NCBI GenBank assembly: GCA_959347315.1
Contig: OY365808.1
Location: 4,455,705-4,519,704 of the forward strand
Length of the DNA stretch: 64,000 bases
Source: Bimastos eiseni
Taxonomy: Eukaryota; Annelida; Clitellata; Crassiclitellata; Lumbricidae
Reading direction: 5' to 3'
This document shows positions 12,001-22,050 of the stretch, in pieces. A program made the translations under genes and the position numbers. Under the pieces are notes generated by a model. That model was not told the origin of the DNA, did not search any database, and was given only the letters and a program-made list of their open reading frames with translations. Position 1 is the first letter of the stretch. Each line of letters starts with the position of its first letter.

Positions 12001-15000
12001 CTGTCTATATGAATGTATATATTTATATGATGCATTGTTTGTGGTGCAGGATAAGAAGCGAAGGGAGCTACTGGCTGTGGAGAAGCAATTGGAAGAGGAC
12101 CAGAAGCAGCAGAGCCTCTTAGCCGCCAACTCAGCCGCTTCTAGGAGCCATCTGCTCGAGTTCATGGCTTACGTCAGTTGCCTATCTCATACGGCTTTCC
12201 GTTTAACGTGGCTTTTTGCATCTTCTGTCTGGGTTTGAATCCCGATGTGTTGTGTGAAATTGGTGATTCAGTGTCTAGGCAAGGAACAACTGACAACACG
12301 CATCAGACAAGCAACCAGCAGAGGAAATGCCAACCTGTTGTCAGATTTCTCTTGTTAGATAGATTTGAAAACCTTTGCTCTTGCCTATAGGCCTATGTTG
12401 AATCATGTGCGTAAGATTTGCATTTTGGTGTGACCAATGTGCACGTTACAAATTTATTTAATGATACCAGTTGTAATTTTTAGGCTGTTGAGAGTAAAGT
12501 TTACGTAAAAGACAAGATTTGCGACTTGTTTTGGGATTTCGATACACAGTCTACTTGACAATCTCATATTCACTATCAGTAAAGACCTAGCTAACTACTG
12601 AAATATAAACCAGAAGAATTTCTCTGTTTCTGTGTACATGTTATACATTGCTTTTTCAGTTGTTCTATCTATGGGTAAGCGCAGACGGTGTCCATTTTAC
12701 TCCATTGTGTTTAATTCAACTGTTGATGGAATGAATGCAGGTTACAGTCTTTATGTTTTTTGTGAGGGGTCTGCGTTTATATATACCGGGATCTGAGGGG
12801 TCTGCGTTTATATATACCGGGATCTGAGGGGTCTGCGTTTATATATACCGGGATCTGAGGGGTCTGCATTTATATATACCGGGATCTGAGGGGTCTGCGT
12901 TTATATATACCGGGATCTGAGGGGTCTGCGTTTATATATATACCGGGATATATCTTCTGTTTTATTACAAGGAACACGAGAGACTGAACCAGGAACTTGT
13001 GGTCGCACAGCAGAGGAAGGAGATCGAGAAAGAAAAGCTCCTTCAGATGCTTACAGCGGGTGAGGAGGTCGTATGACCGTTGGCCATTGTCTAATGTGCC
13101 AATTGGCATTACAACTGATTTTTCGTTAAATTGTGTGAAATGTGTGCGATAATATTTGATTGTGTAATTTTTTTTAGCCCTTTAACAACCAGCGTGTACT
13201 AAAATATATGGGGAAACATACATGCAGCTGGTCATTAAAGGGTTAAGGTCTGTCTGCTAATCATTAATTGAACATTTATTTTAGTTTGATTAAGAGAAAA
13301 GTATATCAATTGGTTATAGTTATCAAATATAGACTTAACGTTTTTGTATAGAATATAAGTAGAAAATGTTGTAGTGTAACACAAATGAAATGAAGTAATA
13401 TGTGAGTTAATTAGTGTACACAGAAACGTGTGACTTATATTAAATAATTTGTGAATTTATTGTTTTGCAGCGGAACGCAGTGCTGGTGAGTTAGTGACGA
13501 AGTTGTTGGAGATGAACGAAAAGGCGCGGAAGACGGAAGAACTGCTGGAGCAGATGGAAAGAGAAAGGTAAGTGGAAGAGGAAGAGTTCATTAGATTCTC
13601 ATAGGGCTTTGTAAAGTAAATGAATCAAGTACTGTACGCGTAGAATGCCTTGGGGCAGTTGCGGCACAATCTCTTTAGAAAGTACACTGTAGAGTAACTG
13701 ATGTTGTCATAATTTTCATTATAACATGGATTTCTGATATAGTGCAGTTGGAGATATGGATCCCAAGATTGGTTTAGCTATAGGATGTGGCTCATTTCAA
13801 CATGACCTTGTTATTAGGGGGTTCTTTATAGTGCCCCCAGGGATTGAGCATTGCAGTGAGATTCGAGTATCGCACTGAAAACGTTTCCTACAGTAACAGC
13901 TGAGGAGAAATTTTCAACTCACTTTAAGTTGCACTTCTTGAATGGTTGGTTGCCATGAATATCGCATTCATTCATTCATTTGGGAGTGCTCCTGAGTAGG
14001 AGTCTTGAAGACTAAAGAGGTGCTATATAAATCTTTGAAATGAATGAATCGTGTGGCAACTTTTTATGGGTCTATGTGGCACTACATGAACAGCTTCTGG
14101 GCTAGATAAATGCACTATATCATAAGTGAACTGCACAAGATTCATTCTGAGAATTTATATAGCGCCTCTTCAACTTTGGGGTAGCAGGACTCGATCTCGC
14201 TTCTTACTGCTCTTGCGTTATCCTTTGCTCTGTAACTCCTTCACGAACAGTCATCCCAATACAGACATCCTGTTTCGGCATATCAGACTGTCTTCACTTC
14301 TAATTCTGTCCCGAAAGTTTTGTTGAGAGTTTCTTCTGACTAGGCTTTTGTCTGTCTGTTTGGAGGATCGAAACGGAACAGTGGTACTTGGTTCGTCAAG
14401 GGGAACTGGAGAACATCAGACGAAAGGATGTTCTATGTGAGAATTCTTTAATAATCAATCAATCAATCATGCAATTTATATAGCGCCTCTTCTAGATAAC
14501 TATTCAGAGGCGCTCCCAATTTTTGTACTTACGAGTGTAGAGTTAATTAAATGAAAGATGGCAATTTCATTATGGTCACTGTGTCAGCCATTTTGTGCTG
14601 GATAAGACTGCAATGCAACATGAGCTTTTTTCATTCATTCATTCAATATGAATGGGGATTTATATGGTGCCCCTTCAGGGTTACTACTCAGGAGCGCTCC
14701 TGATACCAGCACGGCTGAACAGAACAGTTTTAAGACAAACTCTGCCACTGTGTACACCTTGACAGTGCCAGTCCCAAGACTGGATGAAGGAGGAGGGTGA
14801 TACTAACGATGTTTGTTATCACACAGTGTCGTTAAACTGCAATTACCACCATCATCTGATGGTCAAGTGCAATGCCATAAGGGCTTGTTCCAGAGTGTGA
14901 GACCAACCACTGAGAAGGCACAATTCTGTTATGTAGTTGTGCTGTTAGGTTGGAAGCTCAACTGTTCTTGGTGAACGAGTTTTTTCGGCTGCTGGACTTT

Positions 15001-18000
15001 TTCTCCGTATCTCTGGCCATTCTGCGTAGTTGCTTTTTACTTGTAAATGTCAGTTTTTTCTCAATTGAAGACTTTTTCAAATTGCTTGTCCGCTCTTTCT
15101 TAGCAGTCTGATCTCATGGATATTGGCCTCATAACGACTAGGCGTTGGAGCGCCTTCTTCTTGTACATGTGATATGGGCGAGAAAGAAGGCGCTACATAA
15201 TATTTACGATCGTAGTTTCAATGAAGATATGCTGAATTATCATTTGCTTCCAAATTTCCAACAGCAGTTATGATGCGCCTAATTCGATATTGATTATATA
15301 AATGACGAAGTAAATGGCTGTTGCATTTTATTTCTGGCTGTGCTTTTAGCATCTATGGAAGAGATCCTGAAGGAAAATGAGTTGCTTGCACTCAAGGTCA
15401 ACAAATATCTGAACAGCCAAGATGACCACGCGAGAAGGTCGAAGTCTCTGTAAGCACTTTGAACTATGAATGTTCAGCTGTTTGTGCCTTTCTGGTTAAT
15501 TTGTCCTTTTCTCTGTGATTCCGGAAAAAGTTAACTAAGTCTCAGCGATGACTATGGAAATGTAAAAGAATTTAACTAAGCCTTTGCAAAAATGATGCTT
15601 GGACATTAGAGTTACTCGGTAAATGTAGCTTTGTTTTTGGAATACTTCCTTATCCACTTTGGTACTTGAAAGTACTTTACATGTACTGATTGATTGTTAA
15701 TACAGATGCTGTCCATTTGATGAGATTAATTTTATGATGTTTAATACATGACATGACCTCTTGTTGCCTCGTAATCGAATGGCTTCTGCCCAACACCTCT
15801 CTTATACATCTGTTGGCCCTCTGCTTTAGAATGACCTTCACTCTGATTCGCTCTTTGATTTTAACTAGGAGTGCTTCTGTTTCTTCCCGTGTTCTTAAGA
15901 CTTCTTATCCTGCGAGGACTTTTGCACTGGAGGTGCCTCTGATTAGGGTCTACTGGACGAAGCTATTGAAATATATAAATACAGTACAAATACTATTAAT
16001 GATTAGGCCTACTGCATGAATTTCAGATGGCCTTCGTCAGGCCATCACATTTTATTGATTTGGAAAGCAGTTAGTGTGCGACTGTATGATGCTGTTGTTT
16101 TGTATTTTTTTAAGATACCAGGATACGGATAAACATGTCGAGAGCATCCTTGTCGCTAAGGGGAAACGCCAGAAGGTCTTGGTTGGCAGATTACTTACAG
16201 AGGTCAGTACATATCCTTCAGATGGAAATAAAAGCTACTTACTTGCCAACTTATTTATTTGCTTACTCAGTGCGTATAATATTAACTGTTGGCTGTATAA
16301 ATAGTTTGACTTTTAAGCTGCTTCTAATATTGCTCCATTTCGTGCTGACATTGTGCTTTTGCTGTTTTCCGTGTATTGTTGTCTTTATTTAGTCTGGGTG
16401 TTAGTGTTAGTGTTAGTGATGCTTCAGTAAAGATTGATTACTTACCATGACTGTCTTTAGAATGCCATGCACTCTTATTGATCTTCGTTTTTGAACATAT
16501 AGTAAAAATACTGAAATTTTCATCTGGGCGTCATAATCAGTGTTCAGTCTTGGTACAGTGTCGGTGATGCTCCTATTATGAAGGTCGTAATATTTATAGT
16601 CTCACAAAGTATGACATCAAGTAGGTGGCGCTACATGATTATTGTCCATCCTCAGACAGTTTTGCAATAAAATAGACTCATTTCATTTCAACAGGTGGCA
16701 CTGCTCATTGCCCATCCTCTATAGCACCCCTTCAAGGCTGCTACTCAGGAGCGCTCCCGACCCCTGCACGACTGAAAGGAGCGAAAATAAAACCCAATAT
16801 TCAGACTACATTTTAATTATGTTTTTAATTTAGTCTGTTGACTGCTTTCGTGCTGTTATCACAAGTGCTGACAAGATCAGGAGATGGTCTAATTGAAAAC
16901 GTTTGGTTAAATCGTAAATGATTCTGTGTTTGTTTAGGAATCTCTTCAGAAGGAGATGTTTGAGGTTCTGCAGTGTCAGAAGGATGCTCGTCACAGACGC
17001 ATCAGCTCACAGATCCGACTCATCGAGCAGGAATTGGCCGAGCTGACTCTCCTCGAGATCGAGCAAAGGAGCGTCAAGCTCGACGTTCAGATGGTGAGGC
17101 AGAGGACTTAAGCAAAACGTGGAAAACTCTACTGATATTTTGAGAAATTTAGCTTAGCATAAGTTTTGCCTTACAAAAGAATCTTATTTTCTGCTTTGTT
17201 ATTTGCCTAATGGCTCCAGTGCTCACCATCTCATGTGTAAAACAAGACTATGTATGAATAGGCATACGGCTGTTATATATGTAGTTAGGTTAACTACTTA
17301 GTGTTTGTGTCCCTTCCACGTAAGAAGTTTAGCGATTTATCAAAAGGTTCATGAAGAGACCATCAATTGATTTCTTCAGCATTATGTTAACAGCTTCATA
17401 GGAGTCAATAGATGAAATTGGGACATTTTTTTAATTTAGCTTTAGTATCGCTCTTATGTCGGGTTCAATAAAGAAAGGGGTAAGTGTTGAAAGTTTCATT
17501 AAATTAATGAACCGAACACATTTAATTTTAGTTTCTAATAATGTGTGTCTTCATAAGATGCCATGGACATACTTATCGGATAATTATGGGCAGATTCAGC
17601 AACAGATAATTACCGTAATGATGATTACCTTGCCTTGGTATTCATGAATAAAATGATGTCTTTGGTGAACTGTTGGATAGTTTGATGACTTGTGTTCTTT
17701 AGCCCGAGCCTTAATTAATAATATGTTTCTTCTTCGATTTCTATTTTTTTCTGCCTTGTTTGTAGTAAAAGTAATTCAAGTAATTCTATTGTAATTGTAA
17801 TTCAAGTCATTGTAATTATTCAAGTAAGTGCTTCAGTCAAGTTATAATTATCGTAACTAATTTGTTGGCTTTTTTGTTTGAAATCGTGTAGAATGTTCTT
17901 GCGGAGAAGCGAAAGGCACTGGCGCTCCTGCTGCTGCAGTTGATGGATGAGCAGGCGAGGCGCAAACAGGAGCTTCGCGCTCGACTGGTGAGTAATCGTA

Positions 18001-18780
18001 ATTGTAAGTGGTAATTTATGTAGCACCTCTACAGGGAGGACTCTACTTGGGTGACATTGAAACGGCCTGTTGCATTTGTCTGCTTAAATTATTGCAATCA
18101 TCTTGAATACATCACACTTTCAGATCTATAGTCAGAATCAGATATGCATGCATCAGTGGTGTTTAAAACACAATTTTTAGACTTGTTTTATATCTTATCT
18201 AGGGAAGATAGTCACCAGTGATCAATGAATTTAAAAATGTTCAGTATCCTGTCACCTGTATTTCTTAGAATCCAATGAACTGAGTTCAATTCTCACAGTT
18301 ATAAATGATATTAATCTTATATTTATTAATAATATTTACCACAACTTTTACTCTATGCATCAATGCCAATTATGCCATGAATAAATAAATATCTTGGTAA
18401 TGTGTGTAAAAAATTCTTTTCGTTTTTATTTGAAGTACTGTGACTTGATGTACAGGTGGAAATGGAGGAACGGCGATTGGCCAATCAGACGGACTACTGG
18501 CTCGTCCAGTATCAGCGGCTGCTCGACTCAAAGCCACAGAGTCTCATCGATCAGGTACGGCTCTCAGCTCGCATTCTTGCTAAGAACTGTCCTTCGGGAA
18601 AAATGTTCTGCAGAGTTTATTCGTATGATTTTGTGGGATTTTTTAGCGTAAACTTATTGAGGCTTCTCTTTAGTGGATTGCGTTTGACTTTTTGCATGTT
18701 ATATTTTCTGCCTTTGTAAAAAGTTCTGTTTATATGACGAGATAGATACATACACAAAGTATTATACAAACATACATACA

Positions 18781-18811
<31 letters not shown>

Positions 18812-21800
18812 GTACATACACACACACATACATGCTCACTTATGCACACATATGCATGCATTCATTCACACACACATACGTGACCCTCTCTTAAAGGTCA
18901 GTTGTTAACTTCTTTGCCATTTGGCTTCATGCGGCAAAGAACGGTGATGTATAATTTGAGGGAGTATTAAAATTGCTGATGAAATTAGACGTTTGACTGA
19001 CATTTTGGAGTTGTGTTTTAGGAAAAGCGTGTTGAGTTTGAAGTCATAAAAATTTTGGAGGCCTCCGGTGCCAGCGAATATCTGCCGCAGTTTGCCAGAA
19101 ATCGCATATCCATCGAAACTTTAGTCCAGATGACGGATTCTGATTTGGCAAAGGTCAGTCTTCAGAATGGTTTCTCTTTTAAATGTTATGTAAGTCTTCA
19201 GTGCTAAGTTTTGCAGCACTGTTGTAGTTGGCTTTGATAATGGTCGAAGTTCCATTGTTGACATGACTTTCAAAGGCTATCTTACATCTAGCTCTTATAT
19301 GATACTGATGATTTCAACATGAAAAGAGAAGGTCAGTGTACCGAATCTCTCACAATGCCCTACATGCAAGAGTCGAAGGAAAAATAAACATAGCAAGTCT
19401 AGGACTATGTTGGACAGACAACATAAATTAGGACATAACACTACCTGGACACACTAAAGAGAGCAATAGACTTGGCAGATGACTGAGGACAATGGAGAAA
19501 ATTTATTTGTACCCATCACCACCAATTGTCAGGTGTCAAGTATTGATGATGATTATGGTGATGGTGATGACGACGACGACGATGATGATGAGTATAAATT
19601 GAATCTTGTGTCATCGTGCCATTATCTTTTATCTAGATTATGATAGGCAGTTGTAATGCCTGTTTTGTTATTCTGAGAACAATTTGACTAGGGTCTGATC
19701 TGGGATTTCTTCAAATAATAGACAACTATTTCTGTGAAAACGTTCTATCGTGTTTTATTACACACCTTGATAAAATTTTGCAATTACTTAAACTGCCCTT
19801 CTTTGGCTTCAGTCCTTCCTCTTGGTCTGTTTCCACTCTGGTATACATACATCTTTGATCTCTCTGGTCCTCTGTTTCTTTTGGCCTTCCTAAGGGCCTG
19901 TCTTGCCCCTTTTCTATACATCCTGTACGCTGTCGACCTGTCACATATTTTCCTTTATATTAATTCATTCAAAAATTTAAGAGTGCCTGGACGAAAAGGT
20001 AAGCTTTCAAATGACATGAAATTTATGGTCTTTGTTGCGAGAATAACCAAGCAATTAGTCTTTGTGTTATCTTTTTGTTTCAGATTGGCATCCATGAGAT
20101 GGGTTTGCGTCAAGCTATTTTGAAGCATGTACAGGAGGTATGTTTGCCTTGGCCTGTGACTTACAAAGAGCTCCTCACTGTTAGCATGTTTGTTGCAATT
20201 TGCGAAGACCATTATTGTGATTCAACCAGTCTGATGAAAGAGTTATATCTGATGTTTTAAAACTAATATTGATTGTTAATACTGTAATCACTACTAATAA
20301 TGATAACAAAAATGTTATATTAATGATAATAATAATAATATTATTATTGTTCTTGTTGTTTCTTCTAATTTGTTTCAAATATTATCATTATTTTTGTATC
20401 TCTCTCGATTGTAAACCTTAGGGGATTTGTCCTGGAATGATTAATTAGTCTTTGCAGGTTTTTGCTTGAGTTTTTTGGTTTTTGTTGATGGAAATAGTAT
20501 TACAAAAAGTGAAGTCCTGCATTGGAGTTCTGGATAACCATTGTTAAGTGCTGAAAAAGGAAGGTAGTTTCTCTGTTTTTGTCTGATGTCTGGACAAGTC
20601 AGTAGCCAAGAATTGTTATTTATTGTTATTATTATTACTATTATTATCATTATTATTATTATAGGTTTATTACAAACGTGTGAATCAGAATGGCCTGTCT
20701 TTAGCAGCACTTCCATTCTGTACACTCGTTTTTTCTGCTCACAACCTTTACTATTCAATATTACCACAATAGTATTTCAAAACACTGAAGAGTGGTTATA
20801 CTAGTAGAGAATCCAGTTGGAAGAAAACTAAGTATGTACTTTGTTGAACCGTCTGTAAAGTTGGTGTGTTTCCTATTAATTATAAATGAATCGTGGATGC
20901 CAATCAGTTGTTGATGTCATACTTTGTGATTAATAGATACACAAACGCAAGAGTTTAGAAAAGGAAGAGCAAAGAAATGCTGGTGAGGATTCAGCTGGAT
21001 TGAATGACGTGGACACAGAGGAGGACGCCCCAACGGAAGTGATGGCCCGCGGGATCAATTCTGAATGTGTCATCTGCCTCAATGCAAAGGCAAGCATGCC
21101 CCATGTTTTATTTGATGGCATGTAGTTTGTAGTGTGTATAAGGTGTTGAATAAGTTGTATGCCATCCACCGTTGACTGGAAACCTTATTAAGGGTGTTTA
21201 AGAGCATTGCGCTTGCGTTCAAATCAGACTGGGTTTTGGCGTTGGTTGTGCATTGCTATTTTGTCTCAGTTGTAGGCTTTTAGGTGGTTGACTTTAGGTA
21301 GTTTTTAAATCAGGCTTTTTGTGTCTCTTTGATTATTGGTAGTTTTTGATTGCTTCATTGGTTGGCGGTTGTTTCAATGATTTTTTTTTAGGTATATTTG
21401 GCTGTGCATATTGCATTAAGCTATTTTAAAGTAAAGCCAGTTCTTCACACACCTTCAGTCCAGTGTTTGAGCACAATTTTTAGAAATATACTTGTCATTA
21501 TGATCAAATTTTATATAATGTGTTCTGGTTGGAGCACTTTTAGAAGCTGTTACCCCGGGTACTTGTGAGGTTTAGGCTTCGGGACTCATTCCTCCGCGTT
21601 CGGTCTTCGACTCAGATCCTCTGTGAAGACCGATCTTCGAGTGCAGAGGATGAGGGATTGGCCGACTCAGTAGACTCCTTCAAAACTAAGTTTAAAGTGT
21701 TCCTGTTTTCCAAAGCTTACCCTGTCCACTGACTTTGGGCCATGCTTATGGCGCCTTATAAATCAGCGTTGTTATTATTATGATTATAATTACTATTATT

Positions 21801-22050
21801 GTTGTTATTATTTATTATTATTATTATAGATGTCTAGTTTCACCCTTACATTATGTTTGCATTGTCACATTTGTCTGTTACCTTTTTGTTTCAGTCTGCC
21901 ATGCTGTTCCTTAACTGTGGCCATGTCTGCTGCTGTGCTCTGTGTGCGGAGAAACTGAAGCAGTGCCCACTGGATCGTTGTGATATCATTCGCAGAATTC
22001 ATCTGGTTTCCTCGACAGATGGCGATGCGGATGACGAGATGACGCTATAG
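3797..22050 (+). CDS. LRSAM1: LRSAM1-like E3 ubiquitin ligase, 22 coding exons
   Basis: RING E3 ligase with leucine-rich repeats and a SAM domain; the human protein binds Tsg101 and acts in endosomal sorting and xenophagy. Coding exons: 3797-3880, 5015-5068, 5297-5341, 5952-6026, 6811-6964, 7493-7657, 8301-8348, 8940-9052, 10986-11015, 12050-12172, 12972-13059, 13471-13567, 14366-14436, 15350-15449, 16115-16202, 16938-17093, 17892-17987, 18456-18554, 19022-19153, 20084-20137, 20937-21089, 21895-22050. They total 2181 nt, or 726 residues, close to the 723 of human LRSAM1, and phases agree at every junction. Order: basic N-terminus, LRRs about 62-190, coiled coil about 247-562, SAM 563-624, RING 668-704. 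The start is fixed by [10 protein letters not shown], which parallels the vertebrate N-terminus. Introns 5 and 21 have GC donors. Assembly was by eye, without transcripts. Confidence 0.93.
3940..4040 (-). mobile_element. SINE fragment (GACAGTGCCAGTCCC family)
   Basis: In reverse complement this piece carries GACAGTGCCAGTCCCATG, CTGGAGAAAGGAGGAGGG and a terminal TGTCGTTAAA. The same order occurs on the + strand at about 14758-14840, and a shorter relative lies at 51283-51325. It sits in intron 1 of LRSAM1. Confidence 0.55.
6811..7657 (+). CDS. LRSAM1: LRSAM1 exons 5-6: leucine-rich repeat core
   Basis: Exon 5 (6811-6964) encodes [20 protein letters not shown], then [18 protein letters not shown] and LQTLNLK. 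Exon 6 (7493-7657) continues [29 protein letters not shown] and MVYPTAG. The repeats have the 23-residue LxxLxLxxNxLxxLP spacing that vertebrate LRSAM1 shows. The intact spacing across the junction fixes the splice at AAAG/GCAAAG (6964/6965) and cag/GGAACC (7492/7493), so this intron has a GC donor. These repeats are likely the substrate- or pattern-recognition part of the ligase. Confidence 0.92.
6961..6970 (+). promoter_or_regulatory. LRSAM1: GC-type 5' splice site of LRSAM1 intron 5
   Basis: The exon/intron boundary reads AAAG/GCAAAG at 6964/6965. The matching acceptor is AACAG at 7488-7492. No GT within the nearby sequence preserves the leucine-rich-repeat spacing or the reading frame. 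GC-AG introns are a small minority class spliced by the U2 machinery. Confidence 0.85.
7835..7985 (-). mobile_element. tRNA-derived SINE, copy 2
   Basis: Reverse complement gives a B-box-like GAGTTCGAGCC near 7930, then a body with CTTGAGCAAGACTTCC and CAGTTGCTCTG, in the same order as copy 1. It lies in LRSAM1 intron 6 and is more diverged than copies 1 and 3. Confidence 0.65.
8301..9052 (+). CDS. LRSAM1: LRSAM1 exons 7-8: post-LRR linker
   Basis: Exon 7 (8301-8348) encodes [16 protein letters not shown] and exon 8 (8940-9052) [20 protein letters not shown] followed by a Thr/Pro/Ser-rich tail ending SDSSVE. This matches the human block with EVC, GTAAI, FLCK, SGLEYYPPS and YLLPIL. Introns are phase 1 before each exon, and exon 8 ends in phase 0 at donor GTTTGA, a weak site. 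Intron 7 holds a decayed repeat at 8463-8755. Confidence 0.85.
8463..8755. repeat. Decayed element with repeated GTGGTTTATG ends
   Basis: The string GGACCCCGTGGTTTATGCG at about 8472 recurs as GGACCCGTGGTTTATGTG near 8676. Each is followed by TTTTGCA and CGCATAA strings, and GCATCATG occurs near both ends (about 8464 and 8743). This looks like an old DNA transposon or a duplicated segment, within LRSAM1 intron 7. No coding capacity is seen. Confidence 0.45.
9240..10735 (+). repeat. 60-bp minisatellite made of two 30-bp halves, LRSAM1 intron 8
   Basis: About 25 copies of a 60-bp unit, each with a constant half (GTAGAGAAACCAGAAGCTAT) and a variable half (GTAGAGAAATCAGA...). The variable half has type A (GGCCAGGCTATGGTATGTA) or type B (AGCTAGACTTCAGTAGG then T or C). 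From about 9380 the order is AAAA, B(t), B(c), B(t)x3, B(c)x2, AAA, B(t)x3, B(c)x2, B(t)x2, so a multi-unit block was duplicated. Edges are diverged, as expected for an array that grows internally. Short open frames here are repeat artefacts. Confidence 0.95.
10986..17987 (+). CDS. LRSAM1: LRSAM1 exons 9-17: coiled-coil stalk
   Basis: Nine exons encode a long charged helix, about residues 247-529. Recognisable pieces are [20 protein letters not shown] (exon 10), [17 protein letters not shown] (exon 12), [11 protein letters not shown] (exon 13), [16 protein letters not shown] (exon 14), and the well-conserved exon 16, [20 protein letters not shown] followed by LIEQELAEL. Exon 9 is a 30-nt microexon ([10 protein letters not shown]). 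Junction phases run 0,0,1,2,1,2,0,0 and agree throughout. This helix lies between the LRRs and the SAM/RING end and corresponds to the stalk thought to mediate self-association. Confidence 0.87.
11085..11395 (+). mobile_element. SINE with CTACTCAGGAGCG core
   Basis: A TCAT-repeat (11087-11110) is followed by TTTATAACGCCGCTG, GGCTACTCAGGAGCGTTCCC and GACCCCAGCATGGC. The same core occurs at 14631-14900 and 16722-16790. It lies in LRSAM1 intron 9. The lower part (about 11200-11395) is too diverged to align by eye. Confidence 0.6.
12764..12952 (+). repeat. 31-bp minisatellite abutting a splice acceptor
   Basis: Six units start at 12764, 12795, 12826, 12857, 12888 and 12919, each reading GAGGGGTCTGCGTTTATATA then TACCGGGATCT. 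The fourth has GCATTT instead of GCGTTT, and the last has an extra TATA. The array ends about 19 nt before the acceptor of LRSAM1 exon 11 (AG at 12970-12971), so it occupies the branch-point region of that intron. Confidence 0.95.
13970..14180. mobile_element. SINE tails in opposite orientations
   Basis: GGAGTGCTCCTGAGTAG near 13982 and GAGGTGCTATATAAATCTTT near 14016 are the tail motif of the window's SINE/LINE family, followed by a TGAATGAA repeat. Immediately after, GAATTTATATAGCGCCTCTTC at about 14150 is the same tail inverted. Both lie in LRSAM1 intron 12. Confidence 0.5.
14455..14900 (+). mobile_element. Two SINE copies in LRSAM1 intron 13
   Basis: The first (about 14455-14520) has an ATCA repeat, then TTTATATAGCGCCTCTTC and TTCAGAGGCGCTCCC. 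The second (about 14631-14900) has a TCAT repeat, GATTTATATGGTGCCCCTTC, CTACTCAGGAGCGCTCCTG, ACCAGCACGGCTGAAC, GACAGTGCCAGTCCC and a long body. The second is the fullest copy of this family in the window. Confidence 0.6.
15100..15200 (+). mobile_element. SINE-like tail
   Basis: GGCGTTGGAGCGCCTTCTTC followed by GAAGAAAGAAGGCGCTACATAAT-type sequence near 15180-15200 resembles the GGCGCTATATAAAT tail. Its arms can fold back on each other. It lies in LRSAM1 intron 13. Confidence 0.35.
16718..16795 (+). mobile_element. Short SINE core fragment
   Basis: ATAGCACCCCTTCAAGGCTG, CTACTCAGGAGCGCTCCCGA and CCCCTGCACGACTGAA match the core at 11085 and 14631. It lies in LRSAM1 intron 15, and only about 75 bp are recognisable. 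Confidence 0.55.
18456..20137 (+). CDS. LRSAM1: LRSAM1 exons 18-20: helix end and SAM domain
   Basis: Exon 18 (18456-18554) encodes the most conserved stretch of the helix, ending [20 protein letters not shown]. Exons 19 (19022-19153) and 20 (20084-20137) encode a complete SAM domain: [40 protein letters not shown] and [16 protein letters not shown] domains mediate homo- or hetero-oligomerisation. All junctions are phase 0. Intron 19 carries an RTE-type LINE tail with a GAT/GAC microsatellite. Confidence 0.93.
18768..18832 (+). repeat. CATA/CA microsatellite
   Basis: An uninterrupted CATA run at about 18771-18808 is followed by an ACAC tract. It lies in LRSAM1 intron 18. The antisense reading gives meaningless MYVC-type open frames. 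Confidence 0.9.
19335..19597 (+). mobile_element. RTE-type LINE 3' tail with GAT/GAC microsatellite
   Basis: A broken reading frame contains [18 protein letters not shown] and GLCWTDNIN, the wording of the C-terminus of RTE-like LINE polyproteins (a basic RGRPRxRWxDNI stretch). It ends in a GATGGTGATGACGACGACG repeat at about 19552-19590, as such elements often do. It lies in LRSAM1 intron 19. Another tail of this kind, less decayed, is at 23740. Confidence 0.5.
20937..22050 (+). CDS. LRSAM1: LRSAM1 exons 21-22: linker and variant RING finger
   Basis: Exon 21 (20937-21089) encodes an acidic linker ([12 protein letters not shown] to [10 protein letters not shown]) and the first RING pair, ECVICLNAK. 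Exon 22 (21895-22050) encodes [36 protein letters not shown] and an acidic tail to TAG at 22048. Ligands seen are C668, C671, C683, H685, a C688/C689 and C692 cluster, and C699. The eighth position is Asp702, in CPLD rather than CPLC, with a cysteine two residues later at C704. The PTAP/PSAP repeats through which human LRSAM1 binds Tsg101 are absent from the linker. The donor of exon 21 is AAG/GCAAGC. An ATTAAA at 22242 could be a poly(A) signal. Confidence 0.93.
21086..21095 (+). promoter_or_regulatory. LRSAM1: GC-type 5' splice site of LRSAM1 intron 21
   Basis: The boundary reads AAAG/GCAAGC at 21089/21090. Joining here to TTTCAG/TCTGCC at 21895 gives [18 protein letters not shown], with exactly the CxxC to CxH spacing of vertebrate LRSAM1. 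The nearest downstream GT would insert extra residues into the RING loop. Confidence 0.85.
21540..21835 (+). mobile_element. CR1-like LINE 3' end
   Basis: Frames interrupted by stops encode [16 protein letters not shown] and [20 protein letters not shown], a typical C-terminus of a CR1-like LINE ORF2. GGCGCCTTATAAATCAGCG follows, then an ATT-rich microsatellite (about 21772-21830). It lies in LRSAM1 intron 21, between the GC donor and the last exon. Confidence 0.6.

Noticed and set aside
12970..13120. Minus-strand 79-codon frame across the 31-bp repeat
   Set aside because: Shadow of LRSAM1 exon 11 and the repeat.
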